NCBI RefSeq assembly: GCF_001552595.1
Contig: NZ_BCRM01000001.1
Span: 992,001-1,056,000, forward strand
Direction of reading: 5' to 3'
Length of the DNA stretch: 64,000 nucleotides
DNA from: Rhodococcus erythropolis NBRC 15567
GTDB lineage: Bacteria > Actinomycetota > Actinomycetes > Mycobacteriales > Mycobacteriaceae
Under the pieces are notes generated by a model that worked only from the letters and a program-made list of their open reading frames with translations, was not told the DNA's origin and made no database searches. The position numbers and the translations under genes are program-made. Positions 1-8,274 of this stretch are shown here, in pieces. Each line of letters begins with the position of its first letter. The stretch's first letter is position 1.

Positions 1-11
1 ATGAACGCACA

Positions 12-44
12 AGACCCGGCGCCTCTGAATGAGGCGCCGGGTCT
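12..44. terminator. Perfect 14-bp hairpin beyond tRNA-Lys
   Basis: Positions 12-25 and 31-44 are perfect reverse complements around a 5-nt loop. There is no strong T run on either side. It lies just past the 3' end of the minus-strand tRNA-Lys and would also serve a plus-strand gene ending left of the window, so it is most simply a shared terminator of the U-poor actinobacterial kind. Confidence 0.6.
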
Positions 45-51
45 GTGTTTG

Positions 52-124
52 TGCCCCCAGTAGGACTCGAACCTACGACCTGCGGATTAAAAGTCCGTAG
101 CTCTACCAACTGAGCTATAGGGGC
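52..124 (-). tRNA. tRNA-Lys (anticodon TTT)
   Basis: A 73-nt cloverleaf on the minus strand. The 7-bp acceptor stem (GCCCCTA with TGGGGGC, one G-T pair), the GGTTCGAGTCC T arm and an anticodon loop CTTTTAA are all visible. The discriminator base is A and CCA is not encoded. It lies 12 bp beyond the stop of the MFS gene on the same strand. Confidence 0.95.
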
Positions 125-136
125 GCGGCGCAGAGT

Positions 137-1528
137 CTAACGGGACCGCAGAGTCCGTGAAAACACCACCCCCACCAGAAGGGCGATTCCGATGACGGCG
201 ATGGTCCCGCCCGTGCGATGCAGACCCGCGTCGTCGATGGTTCCGCGCATGGTCAGCTCGATGACGACGGCCGCAAGGTTGGCGCCGATGTACTGGATTG
301 TTCGGTAAAGGCCGATCGCGGTCCCGACGTCGGCGGAGGTGGTCACCGAGTTGATCAGGTTCTGGTTTCCCATGTTGTTGAAGCCGTTGGGGATGCCCAG
401 GATCGCCGCTATGAGCAGGAGTGCCACAAGGGGAGTCGAACTGGATTCGACAAAGGCGATCAGAATCCCGCCGACAGCCAACGCGGCGGTGCCGATCAGG
501 AGGGTGATTCGTGCGCCGAATTTCCCGTACACCCTGGACGCGGACATGGTCGCGAAGATCCCGACCGCAGCGACGGGCAGCATGAAGAGCCCGGCGCTGA
601 TCGGTGACATTCCGCGGGCTACCTGTAGCCACTGGGGGAGTCCGAAGAAGATGCAGTAGAACGCTGTGTAAGTCAGCAGGGTCCGGCCGAGAGTCATGCT
701 CAGTGCGCGGTTTCGGGCGATGGCACGGACGTCGATGAACGCCGAGGCGGTTCGACGTTCCCACCAGACGAACAGGAACGCGAAGAGTGCGGTCGACGGG
801 ACGAGATACCACTTCGCGTGCTCGGCGAGAGACAGGAGAAAAAGCATCGTCGACGTCGTCAGGGCCAGAAACAGCGTGATACCGAGTGGGTCGAGAGACT
901 TGAACAACGCAGCGGCGCCGGCCCGGTCGGGCAGGGCGGAGTCGCTCGGAGCGGCGAAGAAGACCCATACGGCAGTGACGACGACAAGCGGGAGGTTCAC
1001 CCACATGATCGACTGCCAACCGAGTGTGCCGACCAGCAACCCGCCGAGAGTAGGCCCCAGCGCGACGACCGATTGAGCGCAAATGGTGAGTGTTGCTATA
1101 GCTGAACGGGTTTGAGCCCGGTGACGGTCAGCGTATTCGCGGATGACGGTCATCGCATTCGGATACTGTGTCGCCGTGCCGATTCCGAGCAGAATCCGCG
1201 CCGCGATAAGCCAACCCAGTGACGGGGCGAGCGAGCCGAGGATCGATCCGGCAGCGATCAGACCCAATCCCGCCAGATAGACGCGTTTGGCGCCGAGGAT
1301 CGATCCGAGTCGCCCCGCCGCCGGTGCCGTGACTGCAGTCGCGATGTAGAGAGCCGAGATGACCCACGCTGTGCCCGAACTGGAACCGAAGTATGTGGCG
1401 ATCGGGACGATTGCCACCGCAATCATCGACGAGTTCAGTGCCTGAAGAACGGTTCCCGAACCGAGAGCAAGACTCAGTTTCAGGGGAACGGAGGCTTGGG
1501 GTGTCGACGTTTCGGCGACTGCGGTCAC
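137..1528 (-). CDS. MFS drug-efflux-type transporter
   Basis: A 463-residue integral membrane protein with hydrophobic segments throughout, matching the major facilitator superfamily. A motif-A-like sequence (AGRLGSILGAKR) follows the second helix, as in proton-coupled drug exporters. The start is GTG at 1528, which overlaps the TGA of the upstream MarR gene in a GTGA junction, so the two genes are translationally coupled. The natural reading is a MarR-controlled efflux pump for a small toxic compound. The substrate cannot be told from sequence. Confidence 0.88.
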   Translation of the reverse strand: MTAVAETSTPQASVPLKLSLALGSGTVLQALNSSMIAVAIVPIATYFGSSSGTAWVISALYIATAVTAPAAGRLGSILGAKRVYLAGLGLIAAGSILGSLAPSLGWLIAARILLGIGTATQYPNAMTVIREYADRHRAQTRSAIATLTICAQSVVALGPTLGGLLVGTLGWQSIMWVNLPLVVVTAVWVFFAAPSDSALPDRAGAAALFKSLDPLGITLFLALTTSTMLFLLSLAEHAKWYLVPSTALFAFLFVWWERRTASAFIDVRAIARNRALSMTLGRTLLTYTAFYCIFFGLPQWLQVARGMSPISAGLFMLPVAAVGIFATMSASRVYGKFGARITLLIGTAALAVGGILIAFVESSSTPLVALLLIAAILGIPNGFNNMGNQNLINSVTTSADVGTAIGLYRTIQYIGANLAAVVIELTMRGTIDDAGLHRTGGTIAVIGIALLVGVVFSRTLRSR

Positions 1529-2016
1529 GGGTTCATCAGTGACTCCTCTGATATCGATGTCGATGCTGGGGACGCGCCCTGGCCTAGTCTGCGCAGGATG
1601 CGGCCGGCGATCAGCAGCAAGTCACGCTCGGCTTCGGTGCACTCGGCGTCGATGACCTCGGCCAGCCACTGCGTGCGTTTCGTTCGGTCTTCGTGAAGGG
1701 TCGATGTGCCTAGTTCGGTCATCGTGACCAGGGCCGCGCGGCCGTCCGATGGATCCGCCCTTCGCGTGACCATGCCCTGTTCCTCGAGCGCGGCCACGGT
1801 CTTGGCGATGGATTGCGGTGTGACGCGCTCGAATTTCGCCAACGCTTTTGCGGTCAACGGACCTTGTCGGTCGAGGTGGCCGAGAGCTTGGATCTGGCTC
1901 GGCGTGAGTTTGTGGTCGTGGCGTTTGGTGCGAAGACGCCGGACGAAGGCACCTAGATCGTCCCAAAGTACGTCGATCTCGTCCCGAGCCTTGCTGCGAC
2001 CCTCGCCATCGTTCAT
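1525..2016 (-). CDS. MarR-family transcriptional regulator
   Basis: 163 residues with a winged helix-turn-helix at about residues 40-115: the recognition region around TAKALAKFERVTPQSIAKTV and the wing with DPSDGRAALV are typical of MarR. It begins with ATG at 2016 and its TGA overlaps the GTG of the MFS gene. Such pairs usually autoregulate and are released by the pump's substrate. A short dyad, ACAG-5 nt-CTGT, lies just upstream within 2020-2036 and may be part of the operator. The ligand is unknown. Confidence 0.88.
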   Translation of the reverse strand: MNDGEGRSKARDEIDVLWDDLGAFVRRLRTKRHDHKLTPSQIQALGHLDRQGPLTAKALAKFERVTPQSIAKTVAALEEQGMVTRRADPSDGRAALVTMTELGTSTLHEDRTKRTQWLAEVIDAECTEAERDLLLIAGRILRRLGQGASPASTSISEESLMNP

Positions 2017-2175
2017 TTAGACAGCCTAACTGTGTTATTTCGATGCTGCCAGCACGGTTTCGACAAAAACTGGGGAATAAACAATCGCATTAGTTGTTTA
2101 AAACCTTGGGATTGCCGTTCATCCGTCGGCGAAGCAGTTCCGTCTGCGAGGTCGGATTATCGGAATCTCGGACAC

Positions 2176-2280
2176 GAAAAAGCTCGGATGCGCACCCCCT
2201 GCGGCGCACCCGAGCGGCCAAAACCATACCACTTGGTGTCTTTTGGGCATAAAGTCGGTTGTTGTCCCCCGAACAGCCGA
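2176..2280 (-). ncRNA. Candidate structured small RNA with three hairpins
   Basis: The 405-bp gap between the MarR and TetR genes holds no convincing ORF but has three consecutive hairpins. They are 2182-2193 with 2204-2215 (12 bp, one mismatch), 2218-2223 with 2241-2246, and 2255-2263 with 2272-2280 (9 bp, one wobble). Read on the minus strand, the last hairpin is followed at once by TTTTT (2177-2181), a good intrinsic terminator with no gene upstream to need it. Read on the plus strand, two loops carry CCCCC, reminiscent of the actinobacterial 6C RNA. Orientation and identity are uncertain. Confidence 0.3.
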
Positions 2281-2421
2281 TTGCCTCTAGTACTTTTGGC
2301 GGGTATCGCTCTAGTCCTTACGTAGGGTGTGTTGGAGGGGATATTGTGAGGTTTCGGGGGATGACAGGCGCCGATCACGGCGATTCTGCGTACCAACTCT
2401 GCGAGAGGCACAACACCGTAA

Positions 2422-3075
2422 ATGGCACGTCAACAAGAGCGTGCGCGGCGTACCCGCGCCGCCCTGGTCGAAGCGGCTGCAGTCGAATTCGCCAAGCGCG
2501 GCTATGCAGCTGCGTCGGTGAACACGATCCTCGAGGGCTCCCGCGCCACCAAAGGCGCCATGTATTTCCATTTCCAGTCCAAGGAAGAGTTGGCGCGAGC
2601 GGTTCTGACCTCGGCTATCGAAACCTTCACTGGAATCACTGATCGTTGGGCCAAGAGAACAGACCTCGATCCATTCGTCGCTTTGCACGGGCTCGTGCTC
2701 GACATTGCCGAGGTCTTCCGTGCCGAGGTAATCGTGCAGGCGGAATTTCGGCTGATCATCGAGCCCGAGTTCTACAAGGATGTGCAATCGGGTGGCGGGC
2801 AGGTCTGGGGAAAGACCGCCTACGAGTTGGCATTGCGTGCCAAGGGCGACGGTTTGCTCCGAGAAGACGCCGACCCGGACAAATTCACGCGCGTACTGGC
2901 AGCAAGCCTTGCCGGCCAGCGGTACATGGCGGACTTGATTGCCTCGAGTGGGGATCTGGGTGTGTGGTTCGAGGAGTCCCTCGAAGTGGTGCTCGAAGCC
3001 ATGGCCACACCGGAGTGGTTGGAGAAGTTTCATCGCGACGGCTGGCCACAAGTGGAGTTCCCCGACGCGGAATAG
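2422..3075 (+). CDS. TetR regulator, gamma-butyrolactone-receptor (ScbR/ArpA) type
   Basis: 217 residues. The N-terminal helix-turn-helix (about 10-60) reads like gamma-butyrolactone autoregulator receptors: RRTRAALVEAAAVEF, then GSRATKGAMYFHFQSKEELA. The C-terminal ligand domain has the DADPDKFTRVLAASLAGQ pattern near residues 150-170 seen in that family, and a Trp before it (QVWGK) at about the place of the family's conserved ligand-pocket Trp. The start is ATG 2422; a GAGAGG sits about 15 bases upstream, farther than usual. No butenolide synthase gene is in the window, so it would be an orphan receptor. A general TetR with another ligand is also possible. Confidence 0.8.
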   Translation: MARQQERARRTRAALVEAAAVEFAKRGYAAASVNTILEGSRATKGAMYFHFQSKEELARAVLTSAIETFTGITDRWAKRTDLDPFVALHGLVLDIAEVFRAEVIVQAEFRLIIEPEFYKDVQSGGGQVWGKTAYELALRAKGDGLLREDADPDKFTRVLAASLAGQRYMADLIASSGDLGVWFEESLEVVLEAMATPEWLEKFHRDGWPQVEFPDAE

Positions 3076-3186
3076 TCCACTTTTCGCCCATGACCAGGCG
3101 ATTTGTGATTTCCGAACGCTGTGCCATAAGCTATCCAAGCTCCCAACGGAACGCCGTTGGGGTACTAGTTCGGAGAGATCCGGCGG

Positions 3187-3259
3187 GCCCCCTTCGTCTA
3201 GCGGCCTAGGACGCCGCCCTTTCAAGGCGGTAGCGCGGGTTCGAATCCCGTAGGGGGTA
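3187..3259 (+). tRNA. tRNA-Glu (anticodon TTC)
   Basis: A 73-nt cloverleaf with acceptor GCCCCCT pairing to AGGGGGT (terminal G-T wobble), anticodon loop CTTTCAA, T arm GGGTTCGAATCCC and discriminator A. CCA is not encoded. It is first in a Glu-Asp-Phe cluster on the plus strand. Confidence 0.96.
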
Positions 3260-3394
3260 CGTTTTGCGAAAGCGAAACGATGCAGTATGGTTTGACCCGC
3301 ACGACACGCTTTGAGATGCACAAATGCCAGGCCAGGACAGTGGTTTGGGAGCGGCTCGAAGATGTAGTACGGTTTCACAGCAAGGAAAAAGCAA

Positions 3395-3468
3395 GGCCCT
3401 GTGGCGCAGTTGGTTAGCGCGCCGCCCTGTCACGGCGGAGGCCGCGGGTTCGAGTCCCGTCAGGGTCG
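3395..3468 (+). tRNA. tRNA-Asp (anticodon GTC)
   Basis: A 74-nt cloverleaf: acceptor GGCCCTG with CAGGGTC, anticodon loop CTGTCAC, T arm GGGTTCGAGTCCC and discriminator G, the Asp identity base. CCA is not encoded. It sits 135 bp after tRNA-Glu. Confidence 0.96.
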
Positions 3469-3472
3469 CAAA

Positions 3473-3506
3473 GCTTTGTTCTCAACCAATTGGTTGAGAA
3501 CAAAGC
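3473..3506. repeat. Perfect 34-bp palindrome between tRNA-Asp and tRNA-Phe
   Basis: Positions 3473-3489 and 3490-3506 are exact reverse complements, each arm 17 nt with no spacer. It starts 4 nt after the discriminator base of tRNA-Asp. In RNA it would form a long hairpin with a small loop. No T run follows, so it may be a U-less terminator, an attenuator or a processing element that separates the two tRNAs. Confidence 0.8.
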
Positions 3507-3538
3507 AATGCGATAGGCATTCGGTTCGGGTGCCGTCC

Positions 3539-3615
3539 GGCCAGGTAGCTCAGTTGGTACGAGCGTCCGCCTGAAAAGCGGAAGGTCGCCGGTTCGATCC
3601 CGGCCCTGGCCACCA
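3539..3615 (+). tRNA. tRNA-Phe (anticodon GAA), CCA encoded
   Basis: A 74-nt cloverleaf (3539-3612) followed by a genomically encoded CCA at 3613-3615. Acceptor GGCCAGG pairs with CCTGGCC; the anticodon loop is CTGAAAA; the T arm is CGGTTCGATCCCG. It is the only tRNA of the four here with an encoded CCA. Confidence 0.96.
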
Positions 3616-3630
3616 TAATTCTTATCGACA

Positions 3631-3674
3631 AGCTCCAATCTCATGTTCTTCGAACATAAGGTTGGAGCTTTTTC
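3631..3674 (+). terminator. Intrinsic terminator of the tRNA cluster
   Basis: Arms 3631-3648 and 3652-3669 form an 18-bp stem with two mismatches and a TTC loop, followed by TTTTTC. It is correctly placed to end transcription through tRNA-Phe. Confidence 0.9.
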
Positions 3675-3856
3675 GTGTTCGGATGTCAGTCGCCGTCAAC
3701 CACTCGGCCCGATCATCTCAGTTGTGCGCATCCTTTGTCTCCGTGAATGTTTCCGGTCACCGGGAACGTGCTGGGCGTCACTCCACGGAGGACATCACTA
3801 TTAGCCGATTGCGGCCGATCCGTGGCTGCGTCTACTGGAAGTGAGGTGGAATCTCC

Positions 3857-5485
3857 GTGTCGCACTCGAGATCTTGGCGCATCGGGAAAGTCAGCCGGGT
3901 CGCCGTCGCGTTGCTCGGTACCGGGGTTCTGTTGGTGGGCTGCGCGAGCAACGGTGACGACAGCGGGACCGATACGACGAACACGTCGGGGGACGTCGTG
4001 ACCGGCATGGTCAACGAGCAACCGGACCCGGGCGACGCGGTCGCCGGCGGGACCATGACGTACGGCGTGCAGGTGCTCGTTCCCTCACTCGACCCGACCA
4101 AGACGGCAGCGCGCGGCGGTTCCGGCGGTGAGGCCTTCGCTGCGGTGTACGACGTCCTGATGAGTTACGACACTGCGAGCGGCGAGTTCGAGCCCAAGTT
4201 GGCTCAATCGCTCGATACCAGCGACGACGGAAGCATGTGGACGTTGAAACTTCGCGACGGTGTGAAGTTCAGCGACGGTTCCGCGCTCGACGCCAACGCC
4301 GTGATTGCAAGCATCGATCGGTACAACGCGGGCAAGGGCAATGGCGCCGAGTTGTGGCTGGCTTCGGTGGAATCGGCGCAGGCAAGCGGTCCCACGACGG
4401 TCGACTTCAAGCTGAAGACGCCGTGGATGCGCTTTCCGTCGATGCTCGCTCTCGGGCACGGGATGATCGTCGCCCCGAGTTCGCAGCAAGGCGACAAGTT
4501 CACCGCGGTGGGTGCCGGACCCTTCACCGAAGATCTCTTCACACCGAGCGTCGAGCGAATCTTCAAGGCCAACCCGTCCTACTACGGCGGTGCTCCCAAG
4601 CTGGACAAACTGCGGATGGTTGCACTCAACGGTCCGCAGGCCAATCTCGAATCATTGAACAGCGGTCAGCTCGATGTTGCCTACATTCGCGGCCTTACTT
4701 CGGCGATCAATTCCGCCAAGTCCGCTGGTTACCCCGGCTACATCGACGTGCTCAACGCCGGTAGTGCCGAGATTGTCAACAATCGTGAAGGCCGACCGGG
4801 CTCGGATGTTCGCGTCCGCCAGGCGATCGGCTACGCGCTCGACACGACATTGATCGATCAGCGCGTGGAAAACGGTGAGGGACTGCCTGGCTCGGAGTTG
4901 TTCGGTCCGACGTCGCAATGGCATGTGGACACACCGGGTATTGCCTACGACCCCGAAAAGGCCAAGGAGCTTCTGAATCAGGCGAAGGCAGACGGATACG
5001 ACGGCACTCTCGACTACGTCGTGCTCAGTGAGCCCAAGGACCACGCGATCGGCCTCGCCGTGCAGTCACTGTTGCAGGCCGTCGGGTTCGAGGTGAACTT
5101 GATCTTGGCCAACAACGCCGGCGACATCGTGCAGAACGTCTACGTCAAGCACGATTTCGACCTCGCGCACGCGGGCATCGGAATGTACGAGTCGATTCTC
5201 GATCTCGGATTGTTCTCCACGACCAACAGCACCTCGATGGCGAATACTGCTGGATATGCGAACCCGGCGATGGATCAGCTGATCGCAGATCTACAACAAG
5301 CCAAGGATAATTCGTCGACCCTGGCGATCATCGGCAAGATTCAGACGCTGTGGAACGAGACGGTTCCGTCGGCGCCGATCGGCGGGCTCACGTCGTTCTG
5401 GGCTTGGCAGAAGAACGTGCACGGTGTGGTTCCGACTGCAACCGGCATCATGCTGTTCGATCAGGCATGGATGGGCGCGAAGTAG
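3857..5485 (+). CDS. ABC-transporter solute-binding lipoprotein, SBP_bac_5 (peptide/nickel) family
   Basis: 542 residues. The N-terminus has arginines, a hydrophobic stretch and a lipobox LVGC (Cys near residue 29), so it is a membrane-anchored lipoprotein. The body fits family 5 binding proteins: PSLDPTKTA near the start, then YDVLMSYD, MWTLKLRDGVKFSDG and VRQAIGYALD. The GTG start at 3857 follows a good GAGGTGGA site at 3843-3850. No permease or ATPase genes are adjacent, so it must work with a distant transporter or act alone. It precedes the SAM-riboswitch unit, and a sulfur-containing or peptide ligand is only a guess from that context. Confidence 0.88.
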   Translation: MSHSRSWRIGKVSRVAVALLGTGVLLVGCASNGDDSGTDTTNTSGDVVTGMVNEQPDPGDAVAGGTMTYGVQVLVPSLDPTKTAARGGSGGEAFAAVYDVLMSYDTASGEFEPKLAQSLDTSDDGSMWTLKLRDGVKFSDGSALDANAVIASIDRYNAGKGNGAELWLASVESAQASGPTTVDFKLKTPWMRFPSMLALGHGMIVAPSSQQGDKFTAVGAGPFTEDLFTPSVERIFKANPSYYGGAPKLDKLRMVALNGPQANLESLNSGQLDVAYIRGLTSAINSAKSAGYPGYIDVLNAGSAEIVNNREGRPGSDVRVRQAIGYALDTTLIDQRVENGEGLPGSELFGPTSQWHVDTPGIAYDPEKAKELLNQAKADGYDGTLDYVVLSEPKDHAIGLAVQSLLQAVGFEVNLILANNAGDIVQNVYVKHDFDLAHAGIGMYESILDLGLFSTTNSTSMANTAGYANPAMDQLIADLQQAKDNSSTLAIIGKIQTLWNETVPSAPIGGLTSFWAWQKNVHGVVPTATGIMLFDQAWMGAK

Positions 5486-5502
5486 CGTTCCAGCGCACAC
5501 CG

Positions 5503-5540
5503 AGAGCCCCGTCCGACGCGAGTCGGGCGGGGCTCTTTGG
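5503..5540 (+). terminator. Terminator after the solute-binding protein
   Basis: Arms 5503-5517 and 5522-5536 form a 15-bp GC-rich stem with one G-T pair, followed by TT. It sits 17 bp after the stop and insulates the riboswitch-controlled genes downstream. Confidence 0.85.
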
Positions 5541-5630
5541 TGTCTACGTCGGCTAGCGTTGCGCAACCCTTTCGATCAGGATGATTGTATTGAAATATGT
5601 TGTAGGTCAATATGATTCGTAAAGTGCGAT

Positions 5631-5659
5631 TTGACTTGTTCAGCGTCGCCCGCATAGAT
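5631..5659 (+). promoter_or_regulatory. Sigma-70-type promoter for the riboswitch transcript
   Basis: TTGACT at 5631-5636 and ATAGAT at 5654-5659 are 17 bp apart. The predicted start of transcription near 5666 falls immediately before the first paired element of the S-box riboswitch. Confidence 0.65.
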
Positions 5660-5667
5660 TGCATCCA

Positions 5668-5757
5668 CCATCCAGAGTGGCTGAGAGACCTGGCTCGATG
5701 ATGCCGCAGCAACCCGCTTCGTTTGCGCAGTGTGGGTGCTACCGCCAGGACCGATGG
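5668..5757 (+). promoter_or_regulatory. SAM-I (S-box) riboswitch
   Basis: The conserved S-box core is readable in order: AGAGTGGCTGAGAGACCTGG (5674-5693), GATGATGCC, GCAGCAACC, then GGTGCTACCGCC (5735-5746). The closing stem pairs CCATC (5668-5672) with GATGG (5753-5757). The Shine-Dalgarno GGAGG (5756-5760) of the next gene overlaps that closing stem, so SAM binding should hide it: this looks like translational control. No terminator lies between aptamer and gene. S-box elements of this kind govern sulfur assimilation genes. Confidence 0.9.
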
Positions 5758-5764
5758 AGGACAC

Positions 5765-6844
5765 ATGACTGTATTTGCCGTGGGTATCGAACTGGACGGC
5801 GAGGGCACTCACCCCGCTGCCTGGCGCCGAAGCTCACATCGCCCGGATCAGTTGCTCACGGGTAAGGCTGTGCGCGATCGCGTCGCGGCTGCCGAGAATG
5901 CGGGCTTCACCTTCGCGACGTTCGACGATTCCATCCTCCCTCCGAGTGGTGACATTGTCGGCCGCATCGATGCCGTCTCCAGGGCGTCATACGTGGCGGC
6001 GACGACCAGCACGATCGGACTGGTCCCCGTCGTCGGGACCACGTACGCCGAACCGTTCCACACCTCTTCGCAATTGGCGACATTGGACTACTCCTCGCGT
6101 GGGCGTGGCGGCTGGCTTGCTGTTCCGGTCGAAGACGATGCCGCGGCGAGGGCGTGGGGGAGGGCTCCGGTAACGACGGAGTCGGCGCGTCAGCAGGAGC
6201 AGCGGGATTCGGTTACCGTCGTGACAGATCTCTGGGATTCGTGGGAGGACGACGCCGTCGTCCGTGACTATCTCAGTGGGCGTTTCCTCGAGCGTGATCG
6301 TCTGCATTACGTCAATTTCGAGGGCGACACCTTCTCGGTGAAGGGGCCGTCAATCGTTCCGCGGCCGCCGCAAGGCCAGTTGGTGGTGTTCGGCCGCTAC
6401 GGCGCCATCGAACCACACCAGGCCGATGTTGTTCTCGTTTCCGGTGATTCGGTGGAGGTCATTGCACAGTCGGCTGCCAAGGCGCGCGATGAGGGCGCGT
6501 CATTGGTGGTCGCCGAGGTCGATGTGGCATTCGATACGCCGAATCTGTCTGCGGCGCAGCGGTTGATCGAGCTGAACTCGTACGGGAATGCCGTCGTCAC
6601 TGGCCGACTGCACCTGGCTGCAGATCCGGGGGAAGCGGCCGCAGTTGTCGAAGAGCTGGGCCGGCACCTCGACGGTGTTCATTTTCACCCTCTCGTGATC
6701 GACGAGGACCTTCCGGTGCTGGCCAAATTCGTGCTTCCGGCGCTGTCCAAGGCCGGGTTGACGCGACGCCCGGTTCCGGGATCGACTCTGAGGGGCAACC
6801 TCGGCCTGCAGCGGCCCGCAAATCGATTCGTCCACTCCTCCTGA
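5765..6844 (+). CDS. LLM-class flavin-dependent monooxygenase (sulfur scavenging)
   Basis: 359 residues of the bacterial luciferase-like fold. Recognisable blocks are AAENAGFTFATFDDS near residue 40, TSTIGLVPVVGTTYAEPF near 80-100 and LATLDYSSRGRGGW near 105. The ATG at 5765 is chosen over an in-frame GTG at 5723 because the latter is inside the SAM riboswitch, while GGAGG at 5756-5760 fits 5765. It is shorter than the NtaA/SnaA/DszA type encoded next. Family members oxidise sulfonates, sulfones or related compounds with reduced flavin. Being under SAM control, it most likely releases sulfite or sulfide from an organosulfur compound; the substrate is unknown. Confidence 0.87.
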   Translation: MTVFAVGIELDGEGTHPAAWRRSSHRPDQLLTGKAVRDRVAAAENAGFTFATFDDSILPPSGDIVGRIDAVSRASYVAATTSTIGLVPVVGTTYAEPFHTSSQLATLDYSSRGRGGWLAVPVEDDAAARAWGRAPVTTESARQQEQRDSVTVVTDLWDSWEDDAVVRDYLSGRFLERDRLHYVNFEGDTFSVKGPSIVPRPPQGQLVVFGRYGAIEPHQADVVLVSGDSVEVIAQSAAKARDEGASLVVAEVDVAFDTPNLSAAQRLIELNSYGNAVVTGRLHLAADPGEAAAVVEELGRHLDGVHFHPLVIDEDLPVLAKFVLPALSKAGLTRRPVPGSTLRGNLGLQRPANRFVHSS

Positions 6845-6873
6845 CTTGACTTCGCGCTAAGGACATTTCGGCT

Positions 6874-8268
6874 ATGACTGCATCACGCTCCGCCGTACCT
6901 CGACCCGACGCTCACGTTCACTTCGGCGTCTTCTTCCAAGGGGTCAACCACACCACCATCTGGTCCGATTCCTCGAGCGGATCCCAGATCGACTTCGAGA
7001 CGTTTCGGCGGTTGGTACTCACCGCCGAGCGAGGCCTGTTCGACGCCTTCTTCCTCGGTGAGGGCCTTCGCCTTCGCGAGCAGAACGGCAAGATTCTCGA
7101 TCTGGATATCGCCGGCCGCCCCGACGCCATTGCGCAGTTGGCCGCCCTCGCCGGTATCACCGACAAGATCGGGCTGGTCGCGACACAGAACACCACGTAC
7201 AACGAACCGGCCGACCTCGCCCGTCGACTCTCCGGCCTCGATCTACTTTCCGACGGACGGGCCGGCTGGAACGCGGTGACCACCGACAACGCTTGGACGG
7301 GAGAGAATTTCCGTCGCGGTGGTTTCCTCGACCACGCCCTGCGTTACGAGCGTGCCGGGCAGTTCATCGAAACCGCGCGGGCACTGTGGGATTCGTGGGC
7401 CGACGACGCGATCTCGGACTCTTCTACGTCCGAGAACTGGTCGACTCCGGGAGCCGTGAGCGACGTACGCCGCCAGACTTCGCAGTTCGACATCACCGTG
7501 ACGCCGACGCTTCCCCGCAGCAGACAGGGACATCCGGTCATCTTTCAAGCGGGCGATTCGCCGACTGGACGCGATTTCGCGGCGACGCACGCCGACGTCA
7601 TCTTCTCGCGACACGGGACGCATTTCGACGGCGCGCTCGACTTCGCCGACGACATTCGGGCTCGGTTGCGTAGCGTCGGGCGACCGGAGGACGACGTCAA
7701 GATCCTGCCCAGCACGCAGATCGTGTTGGCGGAGAACGAGTCCGAGGTCGAAGAGAAGGCGCGGTGGGTCCTCGAAGGTCAGTTCACCGGCCAAACCGCA
7801 CTGTCCCTTGTCGGATTGGTGTGGGGGAAGGACCTTTCCGACCGAGACCCGGACGGTCCACTACCGGAGGAAGATCCGGTTGCCCGCCCGGTGTCCGAGA
7901 CGCGCGGTTCCGCACGAGACGGCAACGACCCCATTGCGATTGCACGTGAATGGCGGGCTCTCGCCGAGGCAAAGAATCTTTCCCTACGTCAGGTCGCCAT
8001 CGAGACCTCGCAGCGTTCGGGTTTTGCGGGCACTCCGGGGCAGGTGGCAGATCAGTTGGTCCATTGGGTGCGCAACGGAGCTTCGGACGGCTTCAACATC
8101 TCGCCGTACCTGGTGCCGACCGGCCTCGACGAGATCGTGGACTGGTTGATCCCGGAACTGCAGGAGCGTGGGGCGTACCGCACCGAGTACTCCACGTCGA
8201 CGCTGCGAGAGCACTTGGGGTTGCGACCGCCGCTCACGCGTCGGGCCGCGTCTGAAGCTGCGGGGTAA
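6874..8268 (+). CDS. NtaA/SnaA/DszA-family flavin monooxygenase
   Basis: 464 residues, the normal length for this family. Signature blocks are FQGVNHTTIW near 25, RGLFDAFFLGEGL near 60, VATQNTTYNEPADLARRLSGLD near 108-129, GRAGWNAVTTDNAW near 133 and VIFQAGDSPTGRDFAATHAD near 225. Members use FMNH2 from a separate reductase to oxidise sulfones, nitrilotriacetate or similar molecules. It lies 29 bp after the previous monooxygenase and 6 bp before the MFS gene, in one SAM-riboswitch transcript. An organosulfur substrate is the best inference. No flavin reductase gene is adjacent. Confidence 0.9.
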   Translation: MTASRSAVPRPDAHVHFGVFFQGVNHTTIWSDSSSGSQIDFETFRRLVLTAERGLFDAFFLGEGLRLREQNGKILDLDIAGRPDAIAQLAALAGITDKIGLVATQNTTYNEPADLARRLSGLDLLSDGRAGWNAVTTDNAWTGENFRRGGFLDHALRYERAGQFIETARALWDSWADDAISDSSTSENWSTPGAVSDVRRQTSQFDITVTPTLPRSRQGHPVIFQAGDSPTGRDFAATHADVIFSRHGTHFDGALDFADDIRARLRSVGRPEDDVKILPSTQIVLAENESEVEEKARWVLEGQFTGQTALSLVGLVWGKDLSDRDPDGPLPEEDPVARPVSETRGSARDGNDPIAIAREWRALAEAKNLSLRQVAIETSQRSGFAGTPGQVADQLVHWVRNGASDGFNISPYLVPTGLDEIVDWLIPELQERGAYRTEYSTSTLREHLGLRPPLTRRAASEAAG

Positions 8269-8274
8269 CGGGTC

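Noticed and set aside
2311-3378. 355-residue minus-strand frame across the TetR gene and tRNA-Glu
   Set aside because: It is the antisense of the TetR gene and reads through a tRNA; the protein has no family pattern.
8266-8268. Stop-codon readthrough making a monooxygenase-MFS fusion as the main product
   Set aside because: Possible because the frames match, but a CTG start with a ribosome site seven to twelve bases upstream is simpler; kept only as an alternative.
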